Below the pieces are notes generated by a model. The model saw nothing but the letters and a program-made list of their open reading frames with translations. It was not told the origin of the DNA and did no database searches. The position numbers and the translations under genes are program-made. Shown in pieces: positions 24,683-33,505 of a stretch of 33,505 bases of DNA (positions are counted from its first letter, which is position 1; every line of letters starts with the position of its first letter). Origin of the DNA: an uncultured Pelagibacteraceae bacterium (GTDB lineage Bacteria; Pseudomonadota; Alphaproteobacteria; Pelagibacterales; Pelagibacteraceae); the NCBI GenBank assembly GCA_902520355.1, contig CABYNK010000005.1:1-33505 (forward strand). Direction: 5' to 3'.

Positions 24683-25195
24683 TCAGATTTGTTTAATAGA
24701 TCTTATGTCTCTATTTGGTAATGATATTATAAGCTTTTTAATATGATCTTTAGAAATTGGGTGTTTCCAATTTTTATTCAACTCAAATAATGGAAAAAGG
24801 ACAAAATTTCTATTATGCATTCTTGGATGAGGCAAATTGATTTTTTGAGTGATTTTTTTTCTTTTATAATCAATTATGTCTATATCACATTCACGTGGAG
24901 CATTTTTATATCTTTTTTTACGACCAAGACTTATTTCAATATCTTTGGATACTTTAAGTAATTCCAAAGGTTTTAGATCAGAAATAACTTCCAAGACTAT
25001 ATTTAAGTATTTAGGTTTACTTTCATCTGGCCATGATAAACTCTCATAAAAATTTGATGATTTGACAAGTCTAATATTTCTTAATGATAATTGATATTTT
25101 GCTTGTTCAATTTTATTTCTTCTGTTTCCTAAATTTGAACCTATACCTAAATAGATACGATTAGCTTGATTTTCTAAAATATCTTGATCTATCAC
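24683..25195 (-). CDS. folK: 6-hydroxymethyl-dihydropterin pyrophosphokinase
   Basis: Pyrophosphorylates hydroxymethyl-dihydropterin in folate synthesis. 170 aa from the GTG at 25195. Motifs: [18 protein letters not shown] at the N-terminus, [11 protein letters not shown] (Mg-binding aspartates) and [17 protein letters not shown]. An ATG at 25234 would add 13 residues and overlap smpB by 74 bases; the GTG gives a 35-base overlap and a better-fitting N-terminus, but the start is uncertain. Genes upstream and downstream are smpB and the RSH gene. Confidence 0.9.
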   Translation of the reverse strand: MIDQDILENQANRIYLGIGSNLGNRRNKIEQAKYQLSLRNIRLVKSSNFYESLSWPDESKPKYLNIVLEVISDLKPLELLKVSKDIEISLGRKKRYKNAPRECDIDIIDYKRKKITQKINLPHPRMHNRNFVLFPLFELNKNWKHPISKDHIKKLIISLPNRDIRSIKQI

Positions 25196-25631
25196 GATTC
25201 CAATCTCTATCTTTTTTACTTGCCCTTTTATCATGTAGTTTTTTTCCTTTCGCTACAGCAAGTTCAATTTTAGCTTTTCCTTTTTTAAAATACATTTTAG
25301 TAGGAACAATGGTAAGACCATCTCTTTGCATTTTTCCTATTAATTTATTTATCTCACGTTTATTTAAAAGTAATTTTCTTTCATCTGTAGGATTGTGGTT
25401 AGAATAACTTGCTTGTTTATAAGATGCTATATGAGAATTAATTAAAATCAATTCTCCATCTTTTTCTACTGCATATGAATCTGCAATATTAACTTTACCT
25501 TCTCTAATAGATTTAATCTCAGATCCTTTTAGAACAATTCCAGCTTCTAATAAATCTTCAAAAAAATAATTAAAACTAGCCTTTCTATTCAAACATATTA
25601 TTTTTAAACCAGAATTGGTTTTTTTGTTCAT
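25161..25631 (-). CDS. smpB: SsrA-binding protein SmpB
   Basis: Partner of tmRNA in rescue of stalled ribosomes. 156 aa. Motifs: [40 protein letters not shown], and [20 protein letters not shown] with a basic C-terminal tail. No ssrA gene lies in this window. The ATG overlaps the dapA stop by one base (TAATG), so it is translated directly after dapA. Confidence 0.97.
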   Translation of the reverse strand: MNKKTNSGLKIICLNRKASFNYFFEDLLEAGIVLKGSEIKSIREGKVNIADSYAVEKDGELILINSHIASYKQASYSNHNPTDERKLLLNKREINKLIGKMQRDGLTIVPTKMYFKKGKAKIELAVAKGKKLHDKRASKKDRDWNRDRSRYFRKSS

Positions 25632-26512
25632 TAAATCAATCTAGCTGTAAGAAGCGCCTTTTTAACAATTTCTTTTGTGGAGTCTGTTACTTTTACCATT
25701 GGTAATCTAACATCGTCATCACATAAATCTAATAATTTTGCAGCATACTTAACTGGACTTGGATTACTTTCAACAAACATAGCATGATGAACAGGTTGTA
25801 ATATTTCATTTAATCTCTCAGCCTCTTTAATTTCATTATCATTATTAGACTTTGAAAATCTTTGAAAGTCTGAACAAAGTTTTGGGGCAATGTTAGCTGT
25901 TACGCTTATTGCACCTGCTCCACCTTTCCTATTAAACTCTAATGCATTATCATCATTACCTGTTAATTGAATAAAATCTTTGCCTAATTTTTTTAATGTT
26001 TTATCTACTCTTGTTAAATCCCCTGTTGCATCCTTAACACCAATAATATTTTTTAATTCAAATAGTCTTGCCATTGTTTCAACTGACATGTCGATTACTG
26101 ATCTTCCAGGAATGTTATAAATTAGAATTGGAATCCCACATCTATCATTTATAGCTTTATAATGTTGATAAAGTCCCTCTTGGGTAGGTTTGTTGTAATA
26201 TGGCGTGACGATTAAAGCTCCATCTGCTCCAATTTTTTCAGCATGAGTTGTCAATGAAATTGCTTCCTCAGTAGAGTTTGAACCAGTGCCAGCAAATACA
26301 GGCAATTTTCCATTACTTTCTTTGACGCATAAATCAATTACTCTCTCATGCTCATCGTGGCTTAAAGTTGGGGACTCACCAGTTGTTCCAGCAGGCACTA
26401 AACCATTTGTTCCATTTTCAATATGAAAATGGATTAACTTAATGTAAGTTTCATCATCAAGTTTATCATTTTTAAATGGAGTGACTAAAGCAACATTTGA
26501 TCCTTTGAACAT
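25631..26512 (-). CDS. dapA: 4-hydroxy-tetrahydrodipicolinate synthase
   Basis: Condenses pyruvate with aspartate semialdehyde, entering lysine and diaminopimelate synthesis. 293 aa TIM barrel. Schiff-base Lys160 in [11 protein letters not shown], Tyr132 in IYNIPGRSV with Arg137, and [10 protein letters not shown] (42-51) are the known active-site pieces. First gene of the ten-gene minus-strand block ending with recO. Its leader (26513-26555, 43 bases) is shared with the divergent transglycosylase gene, so both promoters must be very short. Confidence 0.97.
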   Translation of the reverse strand: MFKGSNVALVTPFKNDKLDDETYIKLIHFHIENGTNGLVPAGTTGESPTLSHDEHERVIDLCVKESNGKLPVFAGTGSNSTEEAISLTTHAEKIGADGALIVTPYYNKPTQEGLYQHYKAINDRCGIPILIYNIPGRSVIDMSVETMARLFELKNIIGVKDATGDLTRVDKTLKKLGKDFIQLTGNDDNALEFNRKGGAGAISVTANIAPKLCSDFQRFSKSNNDNEIKEAERLNEILQPVHHAMFVESNPSPVKYAAKLLDLCDDDVRLPMVKVTDSTKEIVKKALLTARLI

Positions 26513-26555
26513 AAATACTTATAACATAGTTTATAGATTCATATACTAAAAGATT

Positions 26556-28775
26556 ATGCTAAAAAAATTAATATTTTTTATCAATTTATTTTTCTTCTCT
26601 AGTATTACCATTTTATCATTTGCGGAAATAATACCCCTAAAAAAACCAATCCAGACTAAAGAGCAAAAAGATCAAAAATTATTAATTGATGTAATGAAGC
26701 CTCTGCCAAAACCAATTCCTAAAAAAATAGTAGAGGAAATTGAAAAAACCTCTGAAAAAGAAATTAAACTAAAAGCTAAAAAAGATTTAGGTATTATTTT
26801 ACCTAAAAAGAAACCTTTAATTGCTGGAGCAAAAAAAAAGGATACCGCAAAGAAATCCAAATACTATAATAAGAAAGATTTTGAAATTGCAAAAAAGGCT
26901 ATTTCAGAAATGAAACAAGCAAAATGGCCTACGGCATTGAAAACTGCAAAAAGAGCTAAAGATAAATCAATTTATAATTTCATACAATGGAGACACCTGA
27001 TTACCAAAGGAAATAATGCCTCATATTATGATTACAAAACTTTTATTGACGCTAATGAAGATTATCCACGATTAGGAAGAATAAAATATTTAGCAGAGCA
27101 CAAGCTTTCTACAGATACTGTTTCACCAAAAAAAATTATTGGTTGGTTTGGTGTTAATGAACCTTTAAGTGGCTTTGGAAAAATGATTCTTGGAGAGAGT
27201 ATAATTCTAAATGGTGATACACAAAAAGGAATTTCTTATATTAAAGAAGGATGGATTACTGCAGAACTTACCAAATCTGAATTAAGATTTTATAGAAAAA
27301 AGTTTAAAAAATATCTCAATACTGATGATTACATTAAAAGAGCAGATTACTTAGCTTGGAATAATAAATACTGGGATTTAAAAAGATTATTAAGATATTT
27401 ACCTAAAGACTATGAGTTACTTTATACGGCTAGACAACTGTTAATGAGTAAATCTTATGGTGTAGATAATGCTATTTCAAAAGTTCCAGATAAATTTAGA
27501 AACGATGCGGGTTTAAATTTTGATAGGTTGAAATGGAGAAGAAAGAGAGGAAGAGTTGATAGTTCTGTTGAAATCTTAGTCAAAATAAAAAATACTAAAG
27601 ATTATTTAGTAAGACCAGATAAATGGTGGTTTGAAAGAGAAATTATTTCAAGATCATTAATTTATAAAAAGAGGTATGAACTAGCATATAAGATTGCAAG
27701 CAATCATGCTATGACTGATGGGCCTGAATATGCTGCTGCAGAATGGATGAGTGGATGGATAGCGTTAAGTTTCTTAGATGATCCTTTATTAGCAAAGGAA
27801 CATTTTGAAAATTTTTACAATAATGTTGGTTATCCAATAAGTACGTCTAGAGGAGCGTATTGGTTAGCTAAAACTTATCAGAAACTTGGTAAAAAAGAAT
27901 TAGCTAATGAATGGTTTGGTAAAGCATCTAATTTTCTTACTACATATTATGGTCAATTAGCATTTATGGAGTTAAATCCCAATCAACCTTTTGAATTATC
28001 TAAAGAAACTGAAGTTTCAAAAGAATATAGAGACTACTTCTTTAAAAAAGAATTAGTCAAAACGATTTATCTTCTTGATGAGCTTAATGAAGATAAATAC
28101 ACAAAACATATTTTAAGACATCTAGCTAATGATGACATAAATAATGGTAGTGAAGTTTTAGCAGCAGAATTAGCAACAAATATTGATAGATTTGATTTTG
28201 CTATTCAAATAGCTAAAATTGCGTCATATGAAAAAAGATTTCATAACAAATATAATTATCCAATTATAAGTACACCAAATTATATAAATGGAAGAAAAAT
28301 TCCTGATACTGCATTTATACTATCAATAATAAGACAGGAAAGTGAATTTGATTTAAGTGCTAACAGTCATGCAGGGGCAAAGGGGTTGATGCAGCTCATG
28401 CCTTACACAGCAAAATTAGTTGCTAAGCAAGCAAAACTTCCTTATTCAAAATCTAGATTAACGAGAGATGCAGAATATAATATCAATTTAGGTTCTCATT
28501 ATATAGCTGGTTTAATTCTAGAATATGATGGCGCTTATCCGTTTGCGATAGCGGCTTATAATGCTGGACCTAAAAGAGTTAGATATTGGAAAAAAATAAA
28601 TAAAAATCCACAAAAGAATCAAATTGATTACGTAAATTGGATTGAATTAATCAAATTTAAAGAGACAAGAAATTACGTACAAAGAGTACTGGAGAACTAT
28701 AATGTCTATCGTTATATTTTAGCTCAAAAACCAGTTTCAATGATAAATTTCTTTAAAGATGATCCTTTGTACTAA
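26556..28775 (+). CDS. Soluble lytic murein transglycosylase (Slt70-like)
   Basis: Cleaves peptidoglycan glycan strands with anhydro-muropeptide release. 739 aa. Signal peptide MLKKLIFFINLFFFSSITIL...SFA (about 1-23), then a Lys/Pro-rich linker (about 24-105, many KKP and PKP repeats), a long superhelical domain, and the C-terminal SLT domain. Catalytic Glu595 lies in SIIRQESEFDLSANSHAGAK, followed by GLMQLMPYTA and AIAAYNAGPKRVRYW. The Lys/Pro linker is a distinctive extension, possibly a spacer or envelope-binding segment. Divergent from dapA, followed by a tRNA gene on the other strand. Confidence 0.93.
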   Translation: MLKKLIFFINLFFFSSITILSFAEIIPLKKPIQTKEQKDQKLLIDVMKPLPKPIPKKIVEEIEKTSEKEIKLKAKKDLGIILPKKKPLIAGAKKKDTAKKSKYYNKKDFEIAKKAISEMKQAKWPTALKTAKRAKDKSIYNFIQWRHLITKGNNASYYDYKTFIDANEDYPRLGRIKYLAEHKLSTDTVSPKKIIGWFGVNEPLSGFGKMILGESIILNGDTQKGISYIKEGWITAELTKSELRFYRKKFKKYLNTDDYIKRADYLAWNNKYWDLKRLLRYLPKDYELLYTARQLLMSKSYGVDNAISKVPDKFRNDAGLNFDRLKWRRKRGRVDSSVEILVKIKNTKDYLVRPDKWWFEREIISRSLIYKKRYELAYKIASNHAMTDGPEYAAAEWMSGWIALSFLDDPLLAKEHFENFYNNVGYPISTSRGAYWLAKTYQKLGKKELANEWFGKASNFLTTYYGQLAFMELNPNQPFELSKETEVSKEYRDYFFKKELVKTIYLLDELNEDKYTKHILRHLANDDINNGSEVLAAELATNIDRFDFAIQIAKIASYEKRFHNKYNYPIISTPNYINGRKIPDTAFILSIIRQESEFDLSANSHAGAKGLMQLMPYTAKLVAKQAKLPYSKSRLTRDAEYNINLGSHYIAGLILEYDGAYPFAIAAYNAGPKRVRYWKKINKNPQKNQIDYVNWIELIKFKETRNYVQRVLENYNVYRYILAQKPVSMINFFKDDPLY

Positions 28776-28778
28776 AAA

Positions 28779-28870
28779 TGGCGGAAGAGGAGGGATTCGA
28801 ACCCTCGGTACAAGTTTCCTCGCACGGTCATTTAGCAAACGACTGGTTTCAGCCTCTCACCCACTCTTCC
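28779..28870 (-). tRNA. tRNA-Ser (anticodon GCU)
   Basis: Reading the minus strand from 28870, GGAAGAG pairs with CTCTTCC at the other end, followed by G73 and an encoded CCA (28781-28779). The anticodon stem GTCGT/ATGAC (one G-U pair) closes a 7-base loop TTGCTAA, giving GCT, reading AGU/AGC serine codons. The T-arm GAGGGTTCGAATCCCTC and a long variable arm (GTGCGAGG...CTTGTAC region) are present, as required for class II tRNA-Ser. Length 92 with CCA. Confidence 0.97.
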
Positions 28871-28893
28871 AATAAATTCGTCACTACTGATTG

Positions 28894-28931
28894 TATTGAA
28901 TAATCAATATTTATAAAGTATTTATTCAATA
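28894..28931. repeat. Perfect 10-base inverted repeat just before soxB (candidate operator)
   Basis: TATTGAATAA (28894-28903) is repeated inverted as TTATTCAATA (28922-28931) with 18 bases between. A third half-site TCAAT (28904-28908) makes ATTGA-4-TCAAT in the left arm. The right arm ends three bases before the soxB ATG (28935). TTGAAT (28896) and TATTTA (28919) with a 17-base spacer could be a promoter inside the repeat. It may bind a regulator or form an RNA hairpin; chance is possible in AT-rich DNA. Confidence 0.5.
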
Positions 28932-28934
28932 ATT

Positions 28935-30188
28935 ATGAAAAATAAGTATTCAATATTTTCGCTTATTAAAAATGCTTTTTCTTATCATGAAAATTGGGAG
29001 AAAGCTTGGAAAGACCCTGAGCCTAAAAAAGAATATGACGCCGTAATAGTTGGTGGTGGAGGACATGGTCTTGCAACAGCTTATTACCTAGCAAAAAAAC
29101 ACAACATGAAGAATATTGCTGTTGTTGAAAAAGGTTGGATAGGAGGAGGAAATACTGGTCGAAATACTACAATAATTAGATCTAATTATTTATGGGATGC
29201 AAGCGCAGGTCTATATGACCATGCTCTTAAAATTTGGGAAGGTTTATCTCAAGAATTAAATTATAATGTTATGTTCAGTCAAAGAGGAGTTATGAATCTT
29301 GCACATAATTTGCAAGATGTGCGGGATTTAAAAAGAAGAACTCACGCAAATAGATTAAATGGCATTGATGCAGTTTATTTAGATACCGAGGAAGTTAAAA
29401 AATTTTGTCCAATAATAAATACTTCACAGGATATTCGTTATCCAGTTTTGGGTGGAACTCTTCAAAGAAGAGCTGGTACAGCTAGGCATGATGCTGTTGC
29501 TTGGGGATATGCAAGAGGTGCTGATGAAATGGGTGTGGATATAATTCAAAATTGTGAGGTAAAAGGAATAAAAAGAAATGGTGATACGGTTGAAGGAATT
29601 GAAACAACTAAAGGATTTATTAAAACAAAAAAAATTGGAGTTGTAGCTGCTGGCCATTCTAGTGTTATAGCTAATATGGCTGGATTGAAATTACCACTAG
29701 AAAGTAAACCACTTCAAGCTTTAGTGTCTGAACCGGTAAAACCAATAATAGATACGGTCGTAATGTCTAACGCTGTTCATGCATATGTAAGTCAATCTGA
29801 TAAGGGAGAATTGGTTATCGGAGCAGGAACTGATGATTATGTGTCTTACTCTCAAAAAGGAACTCATGATATTGTGGAAGGAACTTTAAATGCAATTTTA
29901 GAGCTATATCCAATATTTAGTAGAATGAGAATGCTTCGTCAGTGGGGTGGAATTGTTGATATATGTCCCGATGCAAGTCCAATTATAAGTAAAACCTCAA
30001 TTAAAGGTTTGTACTTTAATTGTGGTTGGGGAACAGGAGGTTTTAAAGCAACACCTGGTTCAGGGGATTTATTTGCTCACACAATTGCAAATGATGAACC
30101 TCATAAATTAAACGCTGCCTTTAATATAAATAGATTTGTAAGTGGTGATCTAGTTGATGAACATGGTGCAGCCGCTGTTGCACACTAA
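28935..30188 (+). CDS. soxB: Sarcosine oxidase, beta subunit
   Basis: FAD/FMN flavoprotein subunit of the heterotetrameric enzyme that oxidises sarcosine (N-methylglycine) to glycine, passing a one-carbon unit to folate. 417 aa. Rossmann motif [17 protein letters not shown] with GGGGHG at 40-45. [15 protein letters not shown] follows. His185 in [15 protein letters not shown] is the residue that covalently holds [23 protein letters not shown] near the C-terminus binds FAD. The N-terminal 32 residues ([17 protein letters not shown]) are the usual SoxB extension. Its TAA overlaps the soxD ATG. An inverted repeat lies directly upstream. Confidence 0.96.
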   Translation: MKNKYSIFSLIKNAFSYHENWEKAWKDPEPKKEYDAVIVGGGGHGLATAYYLAKKHNMKNIAVVEKGWIGGGNTGRNTTIIRSNYLWDASAGLYDHALKIWEGLSQELNYNVMFSQRGVMNLAHNLQDVRDLKRRTHANRLNGIDAVYLDTEEVKKFCPIINTSQDIRYPVLGGTLQRRAGTARHDAVAWGYARGADEMGVDIIQNCEVKGIKRNGDTVEGIETTKGFIKTKKIGVVAAGHSSVIANMAGLKLPLESKPLQALVSEPVKPIIDTVVMSNAVHAYVSQSDKGELVIGAGTDDYVSYSQKGTHDIVEGTLNAILELYPIFSRMRMLRQWGGIVDICPDASPIISKTSIKGLYFNCGWGTGGFKATPGSGDLFAHTIANDEPHKLNAAFNINRFVSGDLVDEHGAAAVAH

Positions 30189-30463
30189 TGTTTTTAATTA
30201 ATTGTCCTTTTTGTGGTGAGAGAGAACAAAGCGAATTTAAAGCTGGTGGTGAAGCTCACATAGTAAGACCAAAACAACCTACAGAACTAAGCGATGATGA
30301 ATGGGCAGAATATTTGTTCATGAGAAAAAATATTAAAGGAGTTCAGTTTGAAAGATGGAATCATATTCATGGTTGTAGAAAATGGTTCAATATGGTTAGA
30401 GATACTTCAAACGACCAAATAAAAGCTATTTATAAAATGGGTGAAAAACCGCCAGTAGAATAA
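30188..30463 (+). CDS. soxD: Sarcosine oxidase, delta subunit
   Basis: Small zinc-binding subunit of the heterotetramer. 91 aa. Cys6 and Cys9 (INCPFCGERE), with His59 and Cys63 (RWNHIHGCRKWFN), are the zinc ligands known in this family. The EAHIVRPKQPTELSDDEWAE segment is typical. It follows soxB with a one-base overlap and precedes soxA by one base, so the genes are translated as a unit. Confidence 0.96.
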   Translation: MFLINCPFCGEREQSEFKAGGEAHIVRPKQPTELSDDEWAEYLFMRKNIKGVQFERWNHIHGCRKWFNMVRDTSNDQIKAIYKMGEKPPVE

Positions 30464-30464
30464 A

Positions 30465-33400
30465 ATGTCTAATAATTTGAGATTTAAAACAAGCAAATTC
30501 ATAGATGAAACTTATCGGGTTTCTTTTAAGTTTAATAATAAAACATATTTTGGCTTTAAAGGTGATACTCTAGCATCAGCTTTATTGGCTAATGGCATTC
30601 ATCTTGTAGGAAGAAGTTTCAAATATCATAGACCTCGAGGAATTATGACATCCGGATCAGAAGAACCTAATGCAATAATTCAATTACATGATAATACCTC
30701 AAGAACTGAACCTAATGTAAGAGCTACAGAGGTAGAAATTTATGAGGGTTTGGTTGCTTCAAGTCAAAATTGTTGGCCTAGCGTTAATTTTGATGTTGGT
30801 GGAATTAACAATCTATTATCTCCTATTTTACCTGCTGGTTTTTATTATAAAACTTTTATGTGGCCTGCAAGTTTCTGGGAGAAGTATGAATACTTTATTA
30901 GAAAATCTGCAGGTTTAGGTAAATCACCTAAAGTTGCTGATCCAGATATATATGAACATAATTATATTCATTGTGATGTTTTAGTAATCGGGGCAGGTAT
31001 ATCAGGAATAATGGCAGCCAAAATGGCAGCAAAAAATGGTTTTAAAACTCTTCTGGTCGATGAAAAATCTTATCTAGGTGGATCATCTATTTATGATAAC
31101 TCAGAGTTTTCAAAGATTAATAATCAATTAACAAGTTCATGGTTAGAAAAAGAAATTAATGGAATATCTAAACTAGAAAATTTAGAAATAAAAATAAGAA
31201 CTAGTGTTGCAGCATTTCATGGATATAACTTTTTATTAGCTCGTGAAAATCTCACTGATCATTTACCAATTAATCAAAGAGAAAACAAAGTAAGACAAAG
31301 ATTATTAAAAATCAGAGCTAAAAAAGTTATCACAGCTACTGGCTCAATAGAACGACCTTTAATATTTGATAATAATGATCGCCCAGGAATACTATTATCT
31401 TCAGCAATTAAAAAATATATTGATTTATATGGCGTAGCTTGCGGTGAAAACAATGTTCTTTTTACTAATAACGATACTGCATACGAAACTGCCATAAGCT
31501 TAATTCAAAGAGGAATTAAGATAAATGCAATAATTGATAATAGAGAACAAGTTGACTCTAAAATTTGTTACGAAGTTGAGAAAAATAATATTAAAATTTA
31601 CAAAGGTTACTCTGTTGTTGATACCTACGGATATAGAAGAATTAACAAAATATCTATTATGAAACTTTCTAAAGATGGCCAAAAAGTAATTGGTGACAAA
31701 ACTAAATTAAATTGTGATTGTCTAGGTGTATCTGGTGGTTGGACCCCAGCAGTGCATTTATTTACACAATCTGGTGGCAAATTAAAATTTAGAGAAGAAG
31801 ACCAAGTATTCATTCCTGATGTTTATCCCTCGGATCAAATAAGTATTGGATCTTGCAATGGAGACTTTAGTTTAGAGGAAATAGTAAAGAATACTTTATC
31901 CTCACTGAAAAAATTTCTTAATATAGATAATTCTGAATACAAAACTGTTGAAATTATCTCAGGTTTAAATCAATCAAAGAGAAATATTTGGTTATTACCA
32001 TCCGATAAATCTATAGGAAAAACTAAATCTTTTGTTGATTATCAAAATGATGCAACTTCAAAAGATATTAAATTAGCTTTAAGAGAAGGATTTAGATCTA
32101 TAGAACATGTAAAAAGATACACTACCACTGGTATGGGAACTGATCAGGGTAAACTTGGTAATATGCATGCTTTAGGAATTATTTCAGAAACAGCCGGGAC
32201 TAAAATGGGCGAACATGGAACGACAACTTTTAGACCTCCATATACCCCTCTTACTTTTGGGACTATTGTTGGAAGAAATGTAGGAGAATTTTTTGATATA
32301 TTCAGACGAACTCCTATACATGATTGGCATGTTGCAAACAATGCTGAGTTTGAAAATGTTGGTCAATGGAAAAGAGCTTGGTACTATCCCAAAAATAATG
32401 AAAACATGCATCAAGCAGTGCAAAGAGAAAGTAAAGCTGCCAGAGACTCAGCGGGTATTCTAGATGCATCTACACTGGGAAAAATTGATATTCAGGGCAC
32501 TGATGCCTCAGAATTTTTAAATCGTGTTTATACTAATGCTTGGTCAAAGCTTGCAGTGGGTAAATGTCGTTATGGTTTAATGTTAAATGAGGATGGAATG
32601 GTTTATGATGATGGAGTAACTACTAGACTAGGTGAAAATCACTATATAATGACTACTACTACTGGTGGAGCGGCTAATGTATTAGGAAAACTTGAAGATT
32701 ATCTTCAAACAGAATGGCCTGAGTTGGATGTCTATTTATCTTCTGTAACTGATCATTATGCTACAATAAGTGTTTGCGGTCCTAATAGTAAAAAAATTGT
32801 CTCGAAAGTTATTCCTGATTTAGATTTTTCCGACGAAAAGTTTCCACATATGTCATTTCAAAATGCAAAAATTGGAAATATTAAATGTAGAGTAATGAGG
32901 ATTAGTTTTACCGGAGAACAAAGTTATGAAATTAATATTCAAGCAAATTTTGGTAAATCTGTTTGGGAAAAATGTATGGAAGCTGGCAAAGATTTTAATA
33001 TTACGCCTTATGGAACTGAAACGATGCACTTATTAAGAGCAGAGAAAGGTTTTATAATAGTTGGTCAAGATACTGATGCAACACTAACACCAATTGATTT
33101 ACAAATGGACTGGATAGTAAGTAAAAAAAAATATGATTTTATTGGAAAAAGATCATTATATAGATCTGATACAATTAGAGAAGATAGAAAACAATTGGTT
33201 GGTTTATTGACAGAAAATCCAGAGGAAGTTTTAGAGGAAGGTGCGCAGATAGTTTCTGATGTAAAAAAATCACCTATTGAAATGCTCGGACATGTAACTT
33301 CAAGTTATTACAGTCCAAATTTAAAAAAATCTATTGCATTGGGTGTTGTGAAAAGTGGAAAAAATATGTTGGGGCAAAAATTGATAATACCAATGGAAAA

Positions 33401-33476
33401 TAAAAATATTAATGTAACTGTGGCTGATCCTGTTTTTTTAGATAAAGAGGGTAAAAGATTAAATGCTAAATTATAA
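30465..33476 (+). CDS. soxA: Sarcosine oxidase, alpha subunit
   Basis: Largest subunit, which binds NAD and folate. 1003 aa. The N-terminal part resembles a ferredoxin-like fold without the cluster cysteines (FKFNNKTYFGFKGDTLASAL ... KYHRPRGIMTSGSEEPNA, 21-70). The Rossmann motif VLVIGAGISGIMAAKMAA has GAGISG at 176-181. The C-terminal third, from about residue 615, is a GcvT-like aminomethyltransferase domain (QRESKAARDSAGILDASTLG; FTGEQSYEINI; LRAEKGFIIVGQDTD) that accepts the methylene group on tetrahydrofolate. Followed by the first codons of soxG with a 14-base overlap. Confidence 0.96.
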   Translation: MSNNLRFKTSKFIDETYRVSFKFNNKTYFGFKGDTLASALLANGIHLVGRSFKYHRPRGIMTSGSEEPNAIIQLHDNTSRTEPNVRATEVEIYEGLVASSQNCWPSVNFDVGGINNLLSPILPAGFYYKTFMWPASFWEKYEYFIRKSAGLGKSPKVADPDIYEHNYIHCDVLVIGAGISGIMAAKMAAKNGFKTLLVDEKSYLGGSSIYDNSEFSKINNQLTSSWLEKEINGISKLENLEIKIRTSVAAFHGYNFLLARENLTDHLPINQRENKVRQRLLKIRAKKVITATGSIERPLIFDNNDRPGILLSSAIKKYIDLYGVACGENNVLFTNNDTAYETAISLIQRGIKINAIIDNREQVDSKICYEVEKNNIKIYKGYSVVDTYGYRRINKISIMKLSKDGQKVIGDKTKLNCDCLGVSGGWTPAVHLFTQSGGKLKFREEDQVFIPDVYPSDQISIGSCNGDFSLEEIVKNTLSSLKKFLNIDNSEYKTVEIISGLNQSKRNIWLLPSDKSIGKTKSFVDYQNDATSKDIKLALREGFRSIEHVKRYTTTGMGTDQGKLGNMHALGIISETAGTKMGEHGTTTFRPPYTPLTFGTIVGRNVGEFFDIFRRTPIHDWHVANNAEFENVGQWKRAWYYPKNNENMHQAVQRESKAARDSAGILDASTLGKIDIQGTDASEFLNRVYTNAWSKLAVGKCRYGLMLNEDGMVYDDGVTTRLGENHYIMTTTTGGAANVLGKLEDYLQTEWPELDVYLSSVTDHYATISVCGPNSKKIVSKVIPDLDFSDEKFPHMSFQNAKIGNIKCRVMRISFTGEQSYEINIQANFGKSVWEKCMEAGKDFNITPYGTETMHLLRAEKGFIIVGQDTDATLTPIDLQMDWIVSKKKYDFIGKRSLYRSDTIREDRKQLVGLLTENPEEVLEEGAQIVSDVKKSPIEMLGHVTSSYYSPNLKKSIALGVVKSGKNMLGQKLIIPMENKNINVTVADPVFLDKEGKRLNAKL

Positions 33477-33505
33477 CCATACAATAAAAGAAGAAAAATC
33501 ATATC
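33463..33505 (+). CDS. soxG: Sarcosine oxidase, gamma subunit, first 14 codons (cut by window edge)
   Basis: An ATG at 33463 in another frame overlaps the last codons of soxA by 14 bases and stays open to the edge (MLNYNHTIKEEKSY). Only 14 codons are visible, too few to identify by sequence. The name is inferred from the standard order soxB-D-A-G, in which the gamma subunit follows alpha with an overlap. Confidence 0.6.
   Translation, partial: MLNYNHTIKEEKSY

Noticed and set aside
1-33505. Mobile elements, phage genes, CRISPR arrays, restriction or defence genes
   Set aside because: No transposase, integrase, Cas, methylase or direct-repeat array was seen on either strand; the window is core genome throughout.

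Overview
The window is a very AT-rich, extremely compact piece of a bacterial chromosome that reads as SAR11 (Pelagibacterales, Alphaproteobacteria). Evidence: near-zero intergenic space, gene order typical of alphaproteobacteria (rplM-rpsI-argC; rpmF-plsX-ihfA-merR; nrdR-ribD-ribE-ribB-ribH-nusB; smpB...relA-pyrE-pdxJ-acpS-lepB-rnc-recO), a Mg-type HemB, a heterotetrameric sarcosine oxidase operon, and what looks like a tandem SAM-II/SAM-V riboswitch before a homocysteine-forming sulfhydrylase. Nothing looks mobile: I see no transposase, integrase, phage gene or CRISPR array.

Layout. 1-2713 (minus): rplM-rpsI-argC, a 53-residue lipoprotein and the start of hom (cut by the left edge). 2714-2916: a shared control region with a riboswitch tandem driving metY (plus). 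4238-8122: ctaA (minus), a small AroQ chorismate mutase (plus), then the minus-strand run chaperone-rpmF-plsX-ihfA-merR-rpmG. 8126-10700: bamE (plus) and the proton-pumping pyrophosphatase hppA (minus). 10778-18126: a ten-gene minus-strand block (2OG oxygenase-like, rpiB, glyA, nrdR, ribD, ribE, ribBX, ribH, nusB, thiL). 18200-19189: hemB (plus). 19190-26512: another ten-gene minus-strand block from dapA to recO. 26556-28775: soluble lytic transglycosylase (plus). 28779-28870: tRNA-Ser(GCU) (minus). 28935 to the end: soxB-soxD-soxA and the first codons of soxG (plus).

How the genes fit together. hom and metY belong to homocysteine and methionine synthesis from aspartate semialdehyde and reduced sulfur, and the riboswitch lets SAM shut metY down. 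soxBDAG and glyA handle sarcosine, glycine and folate one-carbon units, which links to methyl metabolism. The rib block makes riboflavin, the source of the FAD and FMN that sarcosine oxidase needs. The rest is housekeeping: ribosomal proteins, lipid, heme, nucleotide and cell-wall genes, the stringent response and trans-translation.

Points of interest are mostly lineage-specific departures: the riboswitch tandem with a competing hairpin and a promoter that would start transcription at the aptamer; familiar neighbours missing from conserved clusters (fabH, yceD, era, rpoZ); a shortened RSH protein; a one-residue deletion in the NrdR zinc knuckle; divergent start codons three bases apart; and an inverted repeat just before soxB. 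I see no convincing undescribed multi-gene system. The only stretches without a gene longer than about 60 bases are 2714-2916, 10701-10777, 18127-18199 and 28871-28934.
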